Positions 23,101 to 35,081 of a stretch of 64,000 nt of DNA are shown one piece after another. Source of the stretch: Rhabditophanes sp. KR3021 (lineage: Eukaryota; Nematoda; Chromadorea; Rhabditida; Alloionematidae); contig CAUJLY010000006.1 in NCBI GenBank assembly GCA_963281155.1, positions 2,480,001 through 2,544,000 on the forward strand. Direction: 5' to 3'. The notes under the pieces are model-generated. The model ran no database searches, had not been told where the DNA came from, and saw only the letters and a program-made list of their open reading frames with translations. Made by a program: the position numbers and the translations under genes. Each line of letters opens with the position of its first letter. Positions within the stretch are counted from its first letter, which is position 1.

Positions 23101-26100
23101 TTTGGAATGACTAAGATTGTATCATATGCTATGGGGTAGAATGAGTAATGTTTAAAATATGTTTTAATGATATAAATAAATATGTTTCTTACTTGACCAA
23201 TTAAATTAAAACATTCCGCCAAACGTAAAAATAAGATTGGTACATTTTTAACCTTAAAAACAACATTATAAAATGACTAGACACCTATAAATAAAAATAC
23301 CTAAAATGTTAGTTTATAGTTAAGAAGCAAAGGAAAAAACAATAATAACAAAATGGGAAAGTTTTAGTATTATGAAATTTCAAAAATTTAAATATAATGT
23401 TATTTAGTGCCGATGATAACTGACAACTGACTTGGGGTTGTATATTTGCAATCGTTTATAAACTTAGCGAGATAGTTTGTTTCTTAAAAGACATATCTTT
23501 GCTCACCAAACATCCAAATAATATGTAAATATATCTATTTATTTTTAAGAATTATGATAGAGTAAAAATTAGGTATAACACTATTTAACGGATGAGTTAA
23601 TGAAGAATATTCCAATTTAATCTTTTAAATATATATTTGGTTTAAAGCAAACTTTAACAATAATTTCAATTTAACAGTTGGATGTTAATAGCAATAAATA
23701 ACAGTCATTTTATGCAAATAAAGTCTCCTTAAGGTCTAGACATTTTGAAATTGAAAAATTTAATTACTGAAGTTTTCGAAAGTAACAGTATTTAACTAAT
23801 CGGACACTATTCAATTTTATTAGCAACTTGATTTCCATTAATTTTAAAATAAGAAGGACAATTGTTTATAAAAAACATGCTCTTTTACACAACTTATCCA
23901 TGTCCAAATTTTACGTTAATTACAAACATTTCAAATTTAACGTATTTTTCTTCTTTCAAATTATATCTAAAACACGGTATGATGATATTTAAAAAGGAAA
24001 GGCTTTTCTAAATGTTAAATAGTTAAGTAGTTTTTTATTACCACAGATTAAATAACGCAATCTTTTGTTTATGCGTATTCACGTGCCAACCTTTGACATT
24101 TCTTTGATTTAAGCGTACTAAATATTGACGTTAAAGCGGCTTCTTTATTGGCACAATAATTCATTAAATATTTAATTAATTATTTATAACGTTCCATATA
24201 TTGTTAATTAATGTTAAGGCATTCTAAAGGAACTAATCTTATTAATCTAAAGTACATCAATTCTTCATTCAAGATCTTTAAAAAATACTGTATGGATATT
24301 TATTTATCTATATGCGTGTCATATTTTAAAACATTTTACCTTTGCTTGCCGCCATTCTAAAATTTAATTCATTTCTCATCACCAAATTAGTAATGGGTTT
24401 TCTAATGACATAAGAAAATGAAATTCTTCTCTAATTAGTATTAATAAATGTACGATCCAATCTACCTTTCATAAATTCAATACATTGATGTGAATAAAAA
24501 GATCCACACTTATACATCACACTTTTTTCTTCCTCTTCTCAAAATCTTTACCTTGTAATGATTTGTGAATGGACACTAAAATCAAACTTTTTTACCAGAT
24601 ATCATATCGCCCTCTTAATTACACAACCTGCTAATTCGGAATCTAATCTGTGTCCATATTATGTATGTTTGAAATTAAAACTGTTATGATTAAGTGTTTC
24701 ATAGTGTGAATAATAAACATAATTTTGTAACATATTGCTATAGAGAATGATCCCGTGACTTTATTGCCATATTTTGAATGAGGTTAGGTAATTAATTCAA
24801 CTCTTGTTGTCACTTGACTTAATTATCAGCTCGTTATTGGTAATTCAAGGGATACAGTTTATTATTAAGCATCCTTATTAAGGATACTTGCATCAAATTA
24901 AACTTTGTATAGTTGACCAATTTATGAATATTAATTTTTATTAATAATTATGCCTGGGAATTTAAGATTATTGGCATTTAAGTAAAATTGTTATGAGCAT
25001 GTTGAGCATGTATGCATATTAAATGAAATTGATCTCCAAACATCATCTTTTGTCAAGCTTTAGATGTTGAATTAAGATAAAATGATTAATGACAGTTCCT
25101 CACGCTATACAAGTTAAATCACTCAAATTATACATACCAATTCATTTTATAATTATTAATGTTAAGATACATTCCATCAAATATGATGATATAATTTGTG
25201 TTTACGTTTAACGTGTCATAATGTAATGGATGAGATCATTGTTAGTAGATAAAAACGGAATAAGTATATATTTTGAAAAGTACCATTTCTAACTGACAGC
25301 TTTTAGAGTCTTCTAATCGATGTGTGTTATTTAAAAAACTTTAGACATTCATTGGACACATTAAATCATCCAATTTATTACAAAAGTTTATTAGATTTGA
25401 ATGCCATCAACTTTTCTAAATTTGCAGTTATGTAAATTAACTTCATTTACCTCTATTTTAATTACTTAAACAACGGAAAGAGGTGTCTTTTCCATGCTGG
25501 TGGTAGCGTTTTACTTTATCTGTCTAGTCGGTCTGTTTAGGTCAACTCTCAAACTAATTAAAGTATCTATTTTAAGACGATATATTTTGAAATACTTTTA
25601 AGCTGTAAATTTGATACTACGATATTTTCCCGGACATACTTTAAAAAAGTAATTTAAATACAACCAACTTTTACAAAGGAAAGATTGTATTTTATAAAAG
25701 AATGTGTTTCTTTTGATATATGATATATAAAGGAAACTAAACTGATTTGTTGCTTTTGTACAATTATTTTTTCACACTTATATCTTAAATCGAAAGGTTT
25801 AAGTTACATAAATTGCCGACATTGATTGGACAAAACAATGTATCCTTTATGAACTATAAAACCATTTGTTTGGACAAAAAACACCTTTCCTTTATATGAT
25901 AAGTTGAAGTCGCTATAGATCCTTTGTCGTTTGAGAAAAAAGATAACTCGTGTTTATGAACTATTACAAAGCAAGGGTGTTTTTTTAGACAAATTCTAGT
26001 TCAAAAATGGTTAGTAACTGTATTAAACTTTTGATGTTTACTTTACAAATACCACCCGTCTATTTTGAAAACGATATCTCCCTATTTCCCTTTCATCAGG

Positions 26101-26919
26101 ATAATGGCAAACATTTTGTCACTTCTTAAATCATGCTGCGCACTAAATCACGCACATTCTGTATTAATAAATATTTGTTTTTTGCCTACAACCAAAGCAC
26201 TGCCCAAACTTTGATCCAAATCATTCTTGTAAATTTATTTATCATATACGTTCACTATAATATGACTATAATACGACTATTCGTGGCTTTATTTCAAATT
26301 TTTTATTACTCTTTTTTGACAATTATAAAGAGCTATGTTTTTATCTAATCCTTTAGAGAACAACAGATGTCCTTAAATTAGCATTAAACCTCCATATTTC
26401 CTTCTTATAAATTTGTGATACCAGACATAGCCTGTTAAAATGCCATTTACCATAATAATTGGCAACCACTTAAATGTCTATTATGTAATCGTTTGATATG
26501 ACAAGTAAAATATTTGATCGTTTATAAACAGATATATATGTATATTCCTAATTTATTATATCCAACTTATGGCCACAATTAGAAATATGATAGTTGCTAA
26601 CAGCTATGGAACGCCTTGCAACCTTCATTCGAAATAGGCAGACTTTGTTACTTAACAAGGATATATACTTACTTAAACAAGTTTAGTGGCTTCATTGTTC
26701 TTGGCCAGATTCACTCATTTCCTTATAAAAAGAAGGTGGACTTATAAGTGGTCTATATATACAATGGTTGGTGTATCTTATCTCATAGTGCTTGTTGATT
26801 ATTTTTGATACGAGTTGACGCATTAATAGTACTAAATGTGTTTATATTCTTTCATATTTATTTTTTATTACTCAATTTTTATTAATTAAATTTTAATTAT
26901 TTAGAAAGTGCAATTTAAA
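20134..26919. other. Gene-poor intergenic region, 6.8 kb
   Basis: Extremely AT-rich throughout with many short poly-A and poly-T runs. The longest ORFs (80 codons at 22980-23222 minus, 71 codons at 26133-26348 plus) look like chance frames rich in Phe, Ile, Tyr and Lys and lack splice context. I see no RNA gene, transposon end or ordered repeat. Confidence 0.5.
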
Positions 26920-29900
26920 ATGATTAAGTCTAAGTCACGTTATAATGTATCCTGGAACCTTCAAGTAAGTGTTAATCTTTAAAAGGCACATAACAAACCC
27001 TTTTTAGTGGCTCGGTTCATTTCCTATTTCCAAAGCCAGTCTCGAAAACGTTTCAAAGAAGTTAGATGCCTTTACAAGTAATTACAAAGATGGATCGTTT
27101 CCTGTCCAGATGACTATCTCTCTTCTAGGAGTTATCGTTTCCAAAGCTTCCGATCGAAAGGTAAGTTTCCGGCCACAATATTAACAAAGACAAATGTCAG
27201 TTGATAATCATTCAATGAACATTCCATCACACTGCTGTTATACTTGTAGCTTTTCAAATATGTCTTTGTTATACCGTCTATTAAGAGTTAGCGCCATTGT
27301 TTTACATCGACTAAGCCATAATTTGAACTTAATCAGCCTAGTTAAATAACAAAAACAGTACTGTTGTTGGTACTGTTACTACTGTTATTTTATGATCAAC
27401 GGATGGCAGTCTTGTCATCTGTCATCCAACTTATAACCAATTCAAAGACATGAAAGAATAGAGTGGCAATAATTAGTTTAAGTTTACATTCAATCACCTT
27501 GCCATATGTTAGTTGTAAAACAATGTTGTAAAATCATGGCCTGTATCTCTTTAAATAGTTGGAGGGCAGTCTCGGAGTAAAGAGCTCTTTAAGTGCACTT
27601 CTTATTGAAAAGCATGCGCTAATTAATAAAAAACTTAAAATAGTCTGTATTCACAGTTTGTTGTAAAGAGTATCATTCAAAAGTTTGGCTCAATTTGTTA
27701 CAAAGAAGAGTTACGCTTTAGATATATAAAGTTTGTTTTATCTTTTAACCCATCAATCACAACTCCCATTCCTTACAAACTGTATTTGTTTTTCCTCAAA
27801 AATTGTTTTTACAGGTGACACATTTGAGTTTGATTGTGTGTAAAGGACAAACATCTGGCTAGTACAAATTGATATAGTCTAAGAGGATGGTAATGTATCA
27901 TTTAAAATATATTAATTGAAAGTAGAGGAACTGAGGGGTTTCAAAATTTAGTTTTTCTTGCAACTCCCAATTAAATAACCTTTGTCTGGTCTTAGAGCTA
28001 AACACATTTTAGGAAACCTTAACACATGCAATTCTAGTCATTACATTGCACATCATCAAATAGCTGCTAATTAAGCAGTAATAATTAAATTAAAAAAATG
28101 CATTCGTAACATTTGAAAAATGAGATTATAATTATAATTTTTAGGCGCTAGCATTAAATCACAAGCTGGGCCGGATTTGCTGTGTTGTTGGCAGACCAGA
28201 ACTTCAGCAAATTGCTTACATTACGCGTGAATCTTCTGATAAACGCTACAAAAGACAATGTCATGTCTTTCAAACGTTTACCTTCCAACAAGTTAATGAG
28301 ATTGAAGGTGTCTTTTCGAGAGCTTTCCACGCAATTGCCCTGTTTAACAATAATGTGCCAACTCATTTGGCATCCAATGCTGATGGACCGCCAAGATGTA
28401 GTATCAATATCAATCCTGCTTTAGAAGCTTCTATGATGACAACATGTGATGATACTAATCAAACATTTAGTATGCGAAGAACTATCAGTCAAGATGATAA
28501 TGAAAGTTACAAGAGCAAGGTATCATTCAACAATAAAAATGAATTTATTCCCGAAGTTAAAGAAAAAATAATGGGGACTCCTGTTATTGCCCCCAAACAT
28601 AGTAATATTCAAATGTCAACAACTAAAATATTTCATAAAATATTTGGCTCAATTGGCAATACACAATCACATGCCAATTTCCAAACACCTGCTAAAGTAG
28701 AAGAAGGAACAGAGAATAATTTCATTACTCCCCTTCGTCCAATACCAACTAAACGCCGATCCAACAAACGCGTAAGTTTATTTTTTTAATTTATCTGTCT
28801 CTTATAAGCTTCATACGCACTAAAATAATCTACTAACAAACACATATTTACGCAATTAACAGTTTAAAGTAATCCGTGTATTACGCAATATTAAAGACTG
28901 TATTAATCCTTTTATCGGTGCCCACTTGATTGCAATGTGTCAAGTTATAAAATAACCATTTCACTGATTTATTTATTTAGCGGTAATTTCTCTTTACACC
29001 ATATTAAGTTATGATTTATGTTAGTTAAGATTTTGATTGTAAACTATATATTTATATAGGCAATCTAATATTGTCACAAAGGTGCTTCTCACACTCTACT
29101 TACAACACCTAAACTGTTAATCTTTCCTTGATGAATATCCCTTTTACAATCTCCTTGCAATCATTTTTTATTGCTTTTAAGTTTACTGTTCTTATTATTT
29201 GTTGAGGTGTTGATGATTAGATATAGAATAATCAAAGTTGCATATTCGATTGTTTGATGATGTCTCTAATGTTTCTTCTTTGTAGTTATTTTCGGCAATT
29301 ACAAGAAGTATTGGGTGTAGCAGTAAGAAAACTTTTAATATTACCCCACATCCACTCTTGACGCAATACGAATCACTAGGAGATATCAAGGAAGTTGAAC
29401 CCGAAAAGGAAATTCTCGGTGATTTAGTTTATAATGACTCTTTAAATGAGAAAATCTATCCCGTCAGCGATCATCTTGACAATGCATTAAAAAGTACTGG
29501 ATATTTTGTGCATAACAGAAGTAAGAAAACGATTGAAAAAATGTTGCTGTCAAAAGTTGTTGGAGCATTTCTTTTAACATATTCTCAAAGTATGAGACAC
29601 TGCTTGACTTTATCTGTCAATACTGGAAACTTAAAGGATGGTAATTCGAATAGTGTACGGAATTTTGTTATCTTCAGAAACGAAAATGGATTTAAAATTA
29701 AGGTATGGTGAAGATAAATTTATTTGTTATTTATTTACTTTTAGGGATCTGATACATATCACCAATCAATTTCAGCTTTAATTACATATTTAAGTGTAAT
29801 TCCAGATGTAGTTCCAATTGCAATTGTCTTTTTAGAATGGGGATCAGCTTTCCTCAAAACGTCAACCCCAAATGTTAACAGGTCATTGACATCCACACCA

Positions 29901-29996
29901 ACACCTTCTTCATGCACCAAACAATCTTCAGCCATTCCATCGTACGTAAAACGTTATGGAATTAAGAATGAATATTCAAAGCCAATTATCATTTGA
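26920..29996 (+). CDS. PTB + SH2 adaptor (Shc/SH2D5-like) with a degenerate SH2 domain, 497 aa, five exons
   Basis: Model join(26920..26964, 27008..27160, 28145..28771, 29286..29702, 29745..29996), all introns phase 0. The ATG is 15 nt after a leader-type acceptor (ttttaattatttag, AG at 26903-26904). Residues about 8-155 form a PTB/PID domain: YNVSWNLQWLGSFPI, a strand with MTISLLGVIV, NHKLGRICCVVGRPE, QQIAYITRES, then CHVF and the C-terminal helix EIEGVFSRAFHAIALF. A Ser/Asn-rich linker follows. Residues about 347-450 form an SH2 domain: GYFVHNRSKKTIEKMLL, GAFLLTYSQS in place of the G-x-F-L-V-R-E-S signature, LTLSV, NFVIFRNENGFKI, then ISALITYLS. PTB-then-SH2 order is that of Shc and SH2D5 adaptors. 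The FLVRES Arg is replaced by Thr (about residue 373), so phosphotyrosine binding by SH2 should be lost while PTB may still dock on receptors. Intron 2 (984 nt) is far longer than the others and could hide an exon. Confidence 0.8.
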
Positions 29997-30689
29997 AAAT
30001 CTCAATAATATAAGTCAAATGAAATCGACAAATAATCAACTCAAACCATGGATATGAGTTAAACCCGAATGAAAGGAAGATTTGCTCTTCAATATTAATA
30101 CCAACTATTAATCCTTATAATACCGTACTCTCGCAACCACCTATCTATATCATTAGTATTGTAGCTTTATCTTTTTTCTTAATTACTAAATCTTAATAAA
30201 AACCATTTTTGAAATACATCATTTGAATTATTCACATAAAAACACCCCCGCCTTAGAGATTCACAAAAAACATTCTAACTCACTTTTTTAATCTTTCATC
30301 AAGGGTGACGAAATCATAACAAACTATGTACAAACACCATTTTTTCGAGACAAAATACCTCGTATCTTAATGGATTTTAAGATTGTAAATCAAAATGACC
30401 GATATACCTTAAAATGCATGCCAATATTAAATATTCTTTTAAAATGTGTGAAGATGTCCTTTTATCTTGACATTTTTGCGTCACATGATTGAGGCAAAAG
30501 GCAATTTTAAGAATTTAAAATGTAGATAAATGTTCGGAGGATGGCGTGACTTACCTTAGGACTCGGATGGATAAATTTTGTTGATTCCATTTATAAAAGC
30601 TGTCTATGGATAAACAGTTTATTATTATTATTTCTTATTATTGGGAAACTTAAATATAAAGAAAATTGGAAGTATTTAAGAATCTAAAA
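29997..30689. other. Intergenic, about 0.7 kb, with a poly(A) signal and likely promoter
   Basis: AATAAA at 30195-30200, about 200 nt after the adaptor's stop, probably ends that transcript. A TATA-like word (tttataaaag, near 30590) lies about 100 bp upstream of the cyclase ATG and may be its promoter. Confidence 0.4.
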
Positions 30690-32938
30690 ATGGTAAGTTC
30701 TGTTTTTTAATTTAATATTGCATAATAATGGTAATTTTGATAGCTTGGATACATCCATCTTGTTCTAAAAGATTTGGTTATTTGTCATCAAGGCCAAGCT
30801 TTATGGGATAAAATCGCACTAGAACACAATTTAGACGATGATTTTTGTTCTCATGCAAAATCATTCAAAGACGAAGATACTTTTTTAGTGATTGGTGTTG
30901 TAGCAAGAGAATTGAATTTGTCTCTCGCGGATGCTCTTGAGGCATACGGTGAGCACTTTATAGTCTTTGTGATGAATAATGGATGGGACACTATACTTAA
31001 CTGCGTGGCTGATGACGTTTTTAACTTTTTAAATACAGTAACGTATCTGCATACTTTTATGGACACGCTTACTTTCAAAGGAAGCTTAGAAAAACCTTCT
31101 TTTTATTGTGAAATAAACAGGGACAATTCTTTGAAGTTGCATTATTATTCACATAGAAATGGATTAGATACACTGGTCATTGGATTAGTCCGAAAAGCAG
31201 TCAAGGAACTATTTAATATAGATGTGCTGGTAACTCTTAATGAACATTATGCTGATAATACTGGATTTGGAAAAGGATTGAATCATAGTATATTTAGAAT
31301 TGAAACAGTTGAAAGAGATAAGCGTTTATTTTTGCCTTCTAAAATGCCTAATAAGTTTCAAATTTCATCTGATGTGGAAGAATATATAAACGTGGCTGAT
31401 TTTGCAAAAATGTGCCCAACTCATATATGTTTTAACAAAAATATGATTATTGAGCATTGTGGTTTGTTTTTAATAGAACAATTAAATATCGGTTCAATGC
31501 CTACCAAATTGAGTGATATAATTGAAATATTAAGCCCCAGAAACACTCCATTATCCTTTCAAGGAATTAGTGGCCAATTGAATTCTCTGTTTACAGTTCA
31601 ATTACGTAAGACAATTAAAAGAAACAAGACGGTGACAGATCCATCAATTGCTAATAGTAAGGTAGTTTTAAAGGGCAAGATGATGATGATAAGTGGTGGT
31701 GACTATATGTTATTTTTAAATTCAATTGAAATTAGTACAGTTAAAGAACTTACTGAGAAGAACATCTATCTCAATGATATGGCATTATATGATGTAAAAC
31801 GAGACGTTGTGCTTTTGCAACAATCAAGAACTTGCCAACAATTATTAAATAGCAGACTCGAAACCACTGTTCAAAATCTTAAGAAGATGACTGCCGAACT
31901 TGACAGCCATAGATCCAAATCCAGTGAGCTATTGTATGACGCAATACCACCTCAAATTGCTAGTGTCCTAAAACAAGGACATAAAGTTGAGCCTTGTAAG
32001 TTTAATTTAAGGTACAAGTTCCCTAATGTCTGCTATTAAGGTGAATATGACAATGTTAGTTGCTTGGTTTGTGATATACCATACTTTGCTATGATAACGA
32101 CTCAAATAGGAGCTACTGAAATAATGAAATTAATGAATAAGTTATTTAAAAAATATGAAAAATTTATAATTAAGTATGAGTGCATCAAAGTCGTTTCATT
32201 TATGGATTTGTTTATCATAACTTGTGGTGTTCCTGAACCAAAAATTAACCATGCTTCAAATATTTGTGATTTGGGTATGTGTCTACTTTGGGAAGTTCAA
32301 AAAATCAAAGTCCCTCATATAAATTTGCCGCTTTTGATAAGAATTGGAATAAGTACTGGACATGTTGTTGCTGGCTTGATAGGAACAAGTCATATTCGTT
32401 TTTCCGTAATTGGGGAGACTATAAATGTTGCACGAACAATAGCTACTTATTCAAAACCAGGCAAAATTCTGATTAGTAACACAACGAAACAATCCTTATC
32501 ACACACTGAAAGTGATTATAATCTTGAAAATAATGGTTTTATTAAAACACAAACCAAAAAAGCTGTGTATACTCATTTTCTTATAAGTAATGAAAAGAAA
32601 AGTTTGTGGCAGTTAGTTGGCAGAACTGGTAAGTACTAACACATAAAATAGTACAATCTATTTTTTCAGACGTTGACAGAACATCTAATGGATATGATTT
32701 GATAAATGATCATGCAATAGCTAGTGACTGGCAAGAAATGGAAACAGTAATACAAAGACAAGAAAATGTTATTGGCACTTTGAGATCTTCAAAAAACAGA
32801 AAAGGATTCCGTGTTGCTGCTGAAAAGATTAGAGCAATCCGTCTACATTTACACAACAAACTGAATAATGAAAGTTTGGATTCAGGAATCTCCCAAAATT
32901 CAGAATCTAACCAATCCTCGGTTTGTAACATTTGCTAA
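30690..32938 (+). CDS. H-NOX (soluble, atypical) guanylate cyclase with a divergent catalytic domain, 703 aa, four exons
   Basis: Model join(30690..30692, 30744..31995, 32041..32628, 32670..32938). The first coding exon is just the ATG; exon 2 continues LGYIHLVLKDLV. The H-NOX haem domain (about 1-185) has His104 in YLHTFMD at the proximal-ligand position and Y135-x-S137-x-R139, the haem-propionate motif at the same numbering as human sGC beta1. A middle domain and a coiled-coil linker (LNDMALYDVKRDVVLLQQSR, ending ELLYDAIPPQIA) precede a class III cyclase domain from about 420. There Asp430 (CDI) and Asp474 (MDL) keep the metal positions, but the guanine-selecting Glu is Val (KVVSFMD instead of KVETIGD) and the Cys is Ser (RFSVIGETI). 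The GVPEP...HASNIC segment is beta-like. The family includes GCY-31 to GCY-37, oxygen and gas sensors of nematode neurons. Catalysis probably needs a partner subunit, or purine selectivity has changed. AATAAA at 33038. Confidence 0.88.
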
Positions 32939-33037
32939 TGTTGTCCGTAATTATTATTATTTAAAATTAGTTGCAAATTGCATTTATGTATTATTTTTCA
33001 TTAAATTATTTTATATGAAGGTCCTTCTATTATCGAT

Positions 33038-33043
33038 AATAAA
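33038..33043 (+). terminator. Poly(A) signal AATAAA
   Basis: Canonical hexamer 100 nt after the cyclase stop codon. Confidence 0.55.
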
Positions 33044-33903
33044 TATTTGATATACAAATGAGTTTTTAATAAATATTCTAATTTTTCAGACTTCTTCAAA
33101 GATTTTCCATTCTTGGTACAATTGTATAGCTGTTTCATAATATGCTATTTATTTGGGATATAAATGCATACATGGTGGACTGATCTGTTAGTCTCGAAAT
33201 TAAGCCTTCATTTGTGCTTCCTTTTGGACTAATTTTACCAAAATTATTAGTTACTCTTGTTTAATTATACTTTTAATATTTTATGTTGGCGTTTTTTATC
33301 ATATCTACCAAGAACACAACAACAGCAAACATATAGAACCAAGAAGAACCCTTTCAGCGGCATAAACACTTTACACTCTTAACAGATTAATGTTCAGGTA
33401 TAAAGAGAGATTGAAAGAAATCATAACAAATATGGTGTCTTCCTCTTATTACCAACATTTTCTGTCAAAGTTGGTTGCCATATTTTTTTGGAGACACAAC
33501 AACCATTTCTAATAAAAATCATACACCTCACCACAATTCCCAAATAACAATAACAATAATGAAGTTTAAGAGATACTTATAGAAGAATCATACCCCTCTG
33601 ACTTATGGCTGAAATTTTGTGCAATTTCATGAAATTATATGTTTGCCAGCTGGGCATATGTCCTGTTAAGCATACTCCATGATATATGCCGGTATATAGT
33701 TACCAGATATATTGCATTTTATATACCTTCCCTCTATCTGTATTGTCTTTAAGAGGTTCGTCACATCTGCCTAAGAGATTGTTTAATCCGCAATTTTCAT
33801 TTACATGCTGCCCATTATTATTATTGAATATTCAATAAACTACCCTAGCTTGGTGCTTCCCACGTTTATTACATTTTATTCACTAAAATAAACTTTATTG
33901 CAG

Positions 33904-33958
33904 ATAAGTTCAATTTTTATACTCAGATTGGACCAAGTGAAGCAGATGATTTTGGACG
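33904..33958 (+). other. Candidate orphan exon, 55 nt (5' UTR exon of the next gene?)
   Basis: A polypyrimidine acceptor (tttattgcag, AG at 33902-33903) and a perfect donor (gtaagt at 33959) bracket 55 nt. Spliced to the acceptor just before the ATG at 35082 it cannot extend that frame, because its ATG would give only a short upstream ORF, so it would be a non-coding first exon with a 1.1-kb intron. One frame reads NFYTQIGPSEADDFG, which also looks coding, so a missed small gene or an alternative 3' exon of the cyclase is possible. The rest of 32939-35081 shows nothing that I can support. Confidence 0.35.
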
Positions 33959-35081
33959 GTAAGTTTAAACATACAAATTAAGTAATCATTGTAATGTGCA
34001 AATAATGCAAGACATTTTTTGAATATTTTTATGTGTATGTCAATTAGTATTTTCATACTTGTTAAATGTTAGTATAGTCAAGTTTGTAACAAATTACTTC
34101 CATGAGATGATGTTTTGTTTAAATTTATATTAAGTGCCGATTAAATCATTTTTTGCTCTCATTAGCCTACAAGATCGAAAGATTTTACATCAAAGTTCAA
34201 AATCTTTGTTAATTCATTTCCCATCTTTGCCACTGGGTCTACTACATTTACTTTACTGTAGTCATTTTCAATTACCAAATATACAAGGAAGTGCCAATTC
34301 AGCACCATTTTTAAGCCAGCTCTTTTTTTCACGGTAAAATCGTCTATGGTGAAAAAACTTTATAAAATTGTTCGTAACCCAGAGTTACCATTGATTAAAT
34401 AAGTTCTTGAATTCACAAGTTGTAACCAAGGGTGGCCATTGATGATATTAGAATAAGAATTAACAGGTTGCAACCAATAGTTCTGTTCATTAAAATAGCA
34501 TATTGCTCAAATGTTATCATTCTTTAACTTAAAATCATCTTACATATATTATAAAATATATTAAGCTTCAGCATTTTGCAATTAATACATATTTTCAATC
34601 AGATTGAAATCCTTAAAAACAATCTGCTACAAAATGTTGTTCATTTATTTTGTTTCTGCCGTGGTTGGCTAAACCTATAGGAGTTAAAGCTTAATAACAT
34701 AACAAGCCCCAACGGTAGAAAAACACTTTATTGGATTAACAATATGATGATAACGTCGGTTTGACCAACCTCTGTTAAAACATACAATTTTAATGATGAC
34801 TTAAGTCAAAAGCATCCCTACCTTTGGCCAAAGATCGGATAAGCAAGCTTAAGTACATAATACATGACTAATACTTATGACTACTCATGCCAATTTCACT
34901 GATTGGGGAAATAAAAAGATATATTACAAATATTCCGTAGTCCATTTTAAGGTTGAAAATATACTATCAGTTGAACTTACTTAGAATTCATAATTTGTCG
35001 TTCCTCAATCATTTTATATTCACTAATTTTTCATAATTTGCTTTTTTATATACTAGCAATGTAATTTCTTATAAATTTCAG

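Noticed and set aside
22980..26348. ORFs of 71-80 codons in the 20-27 kb gap
   Set aside because: Rich in Phe, Ile, Tyr, Lys and Asn as expected by chance at this base composition; no splice partners.
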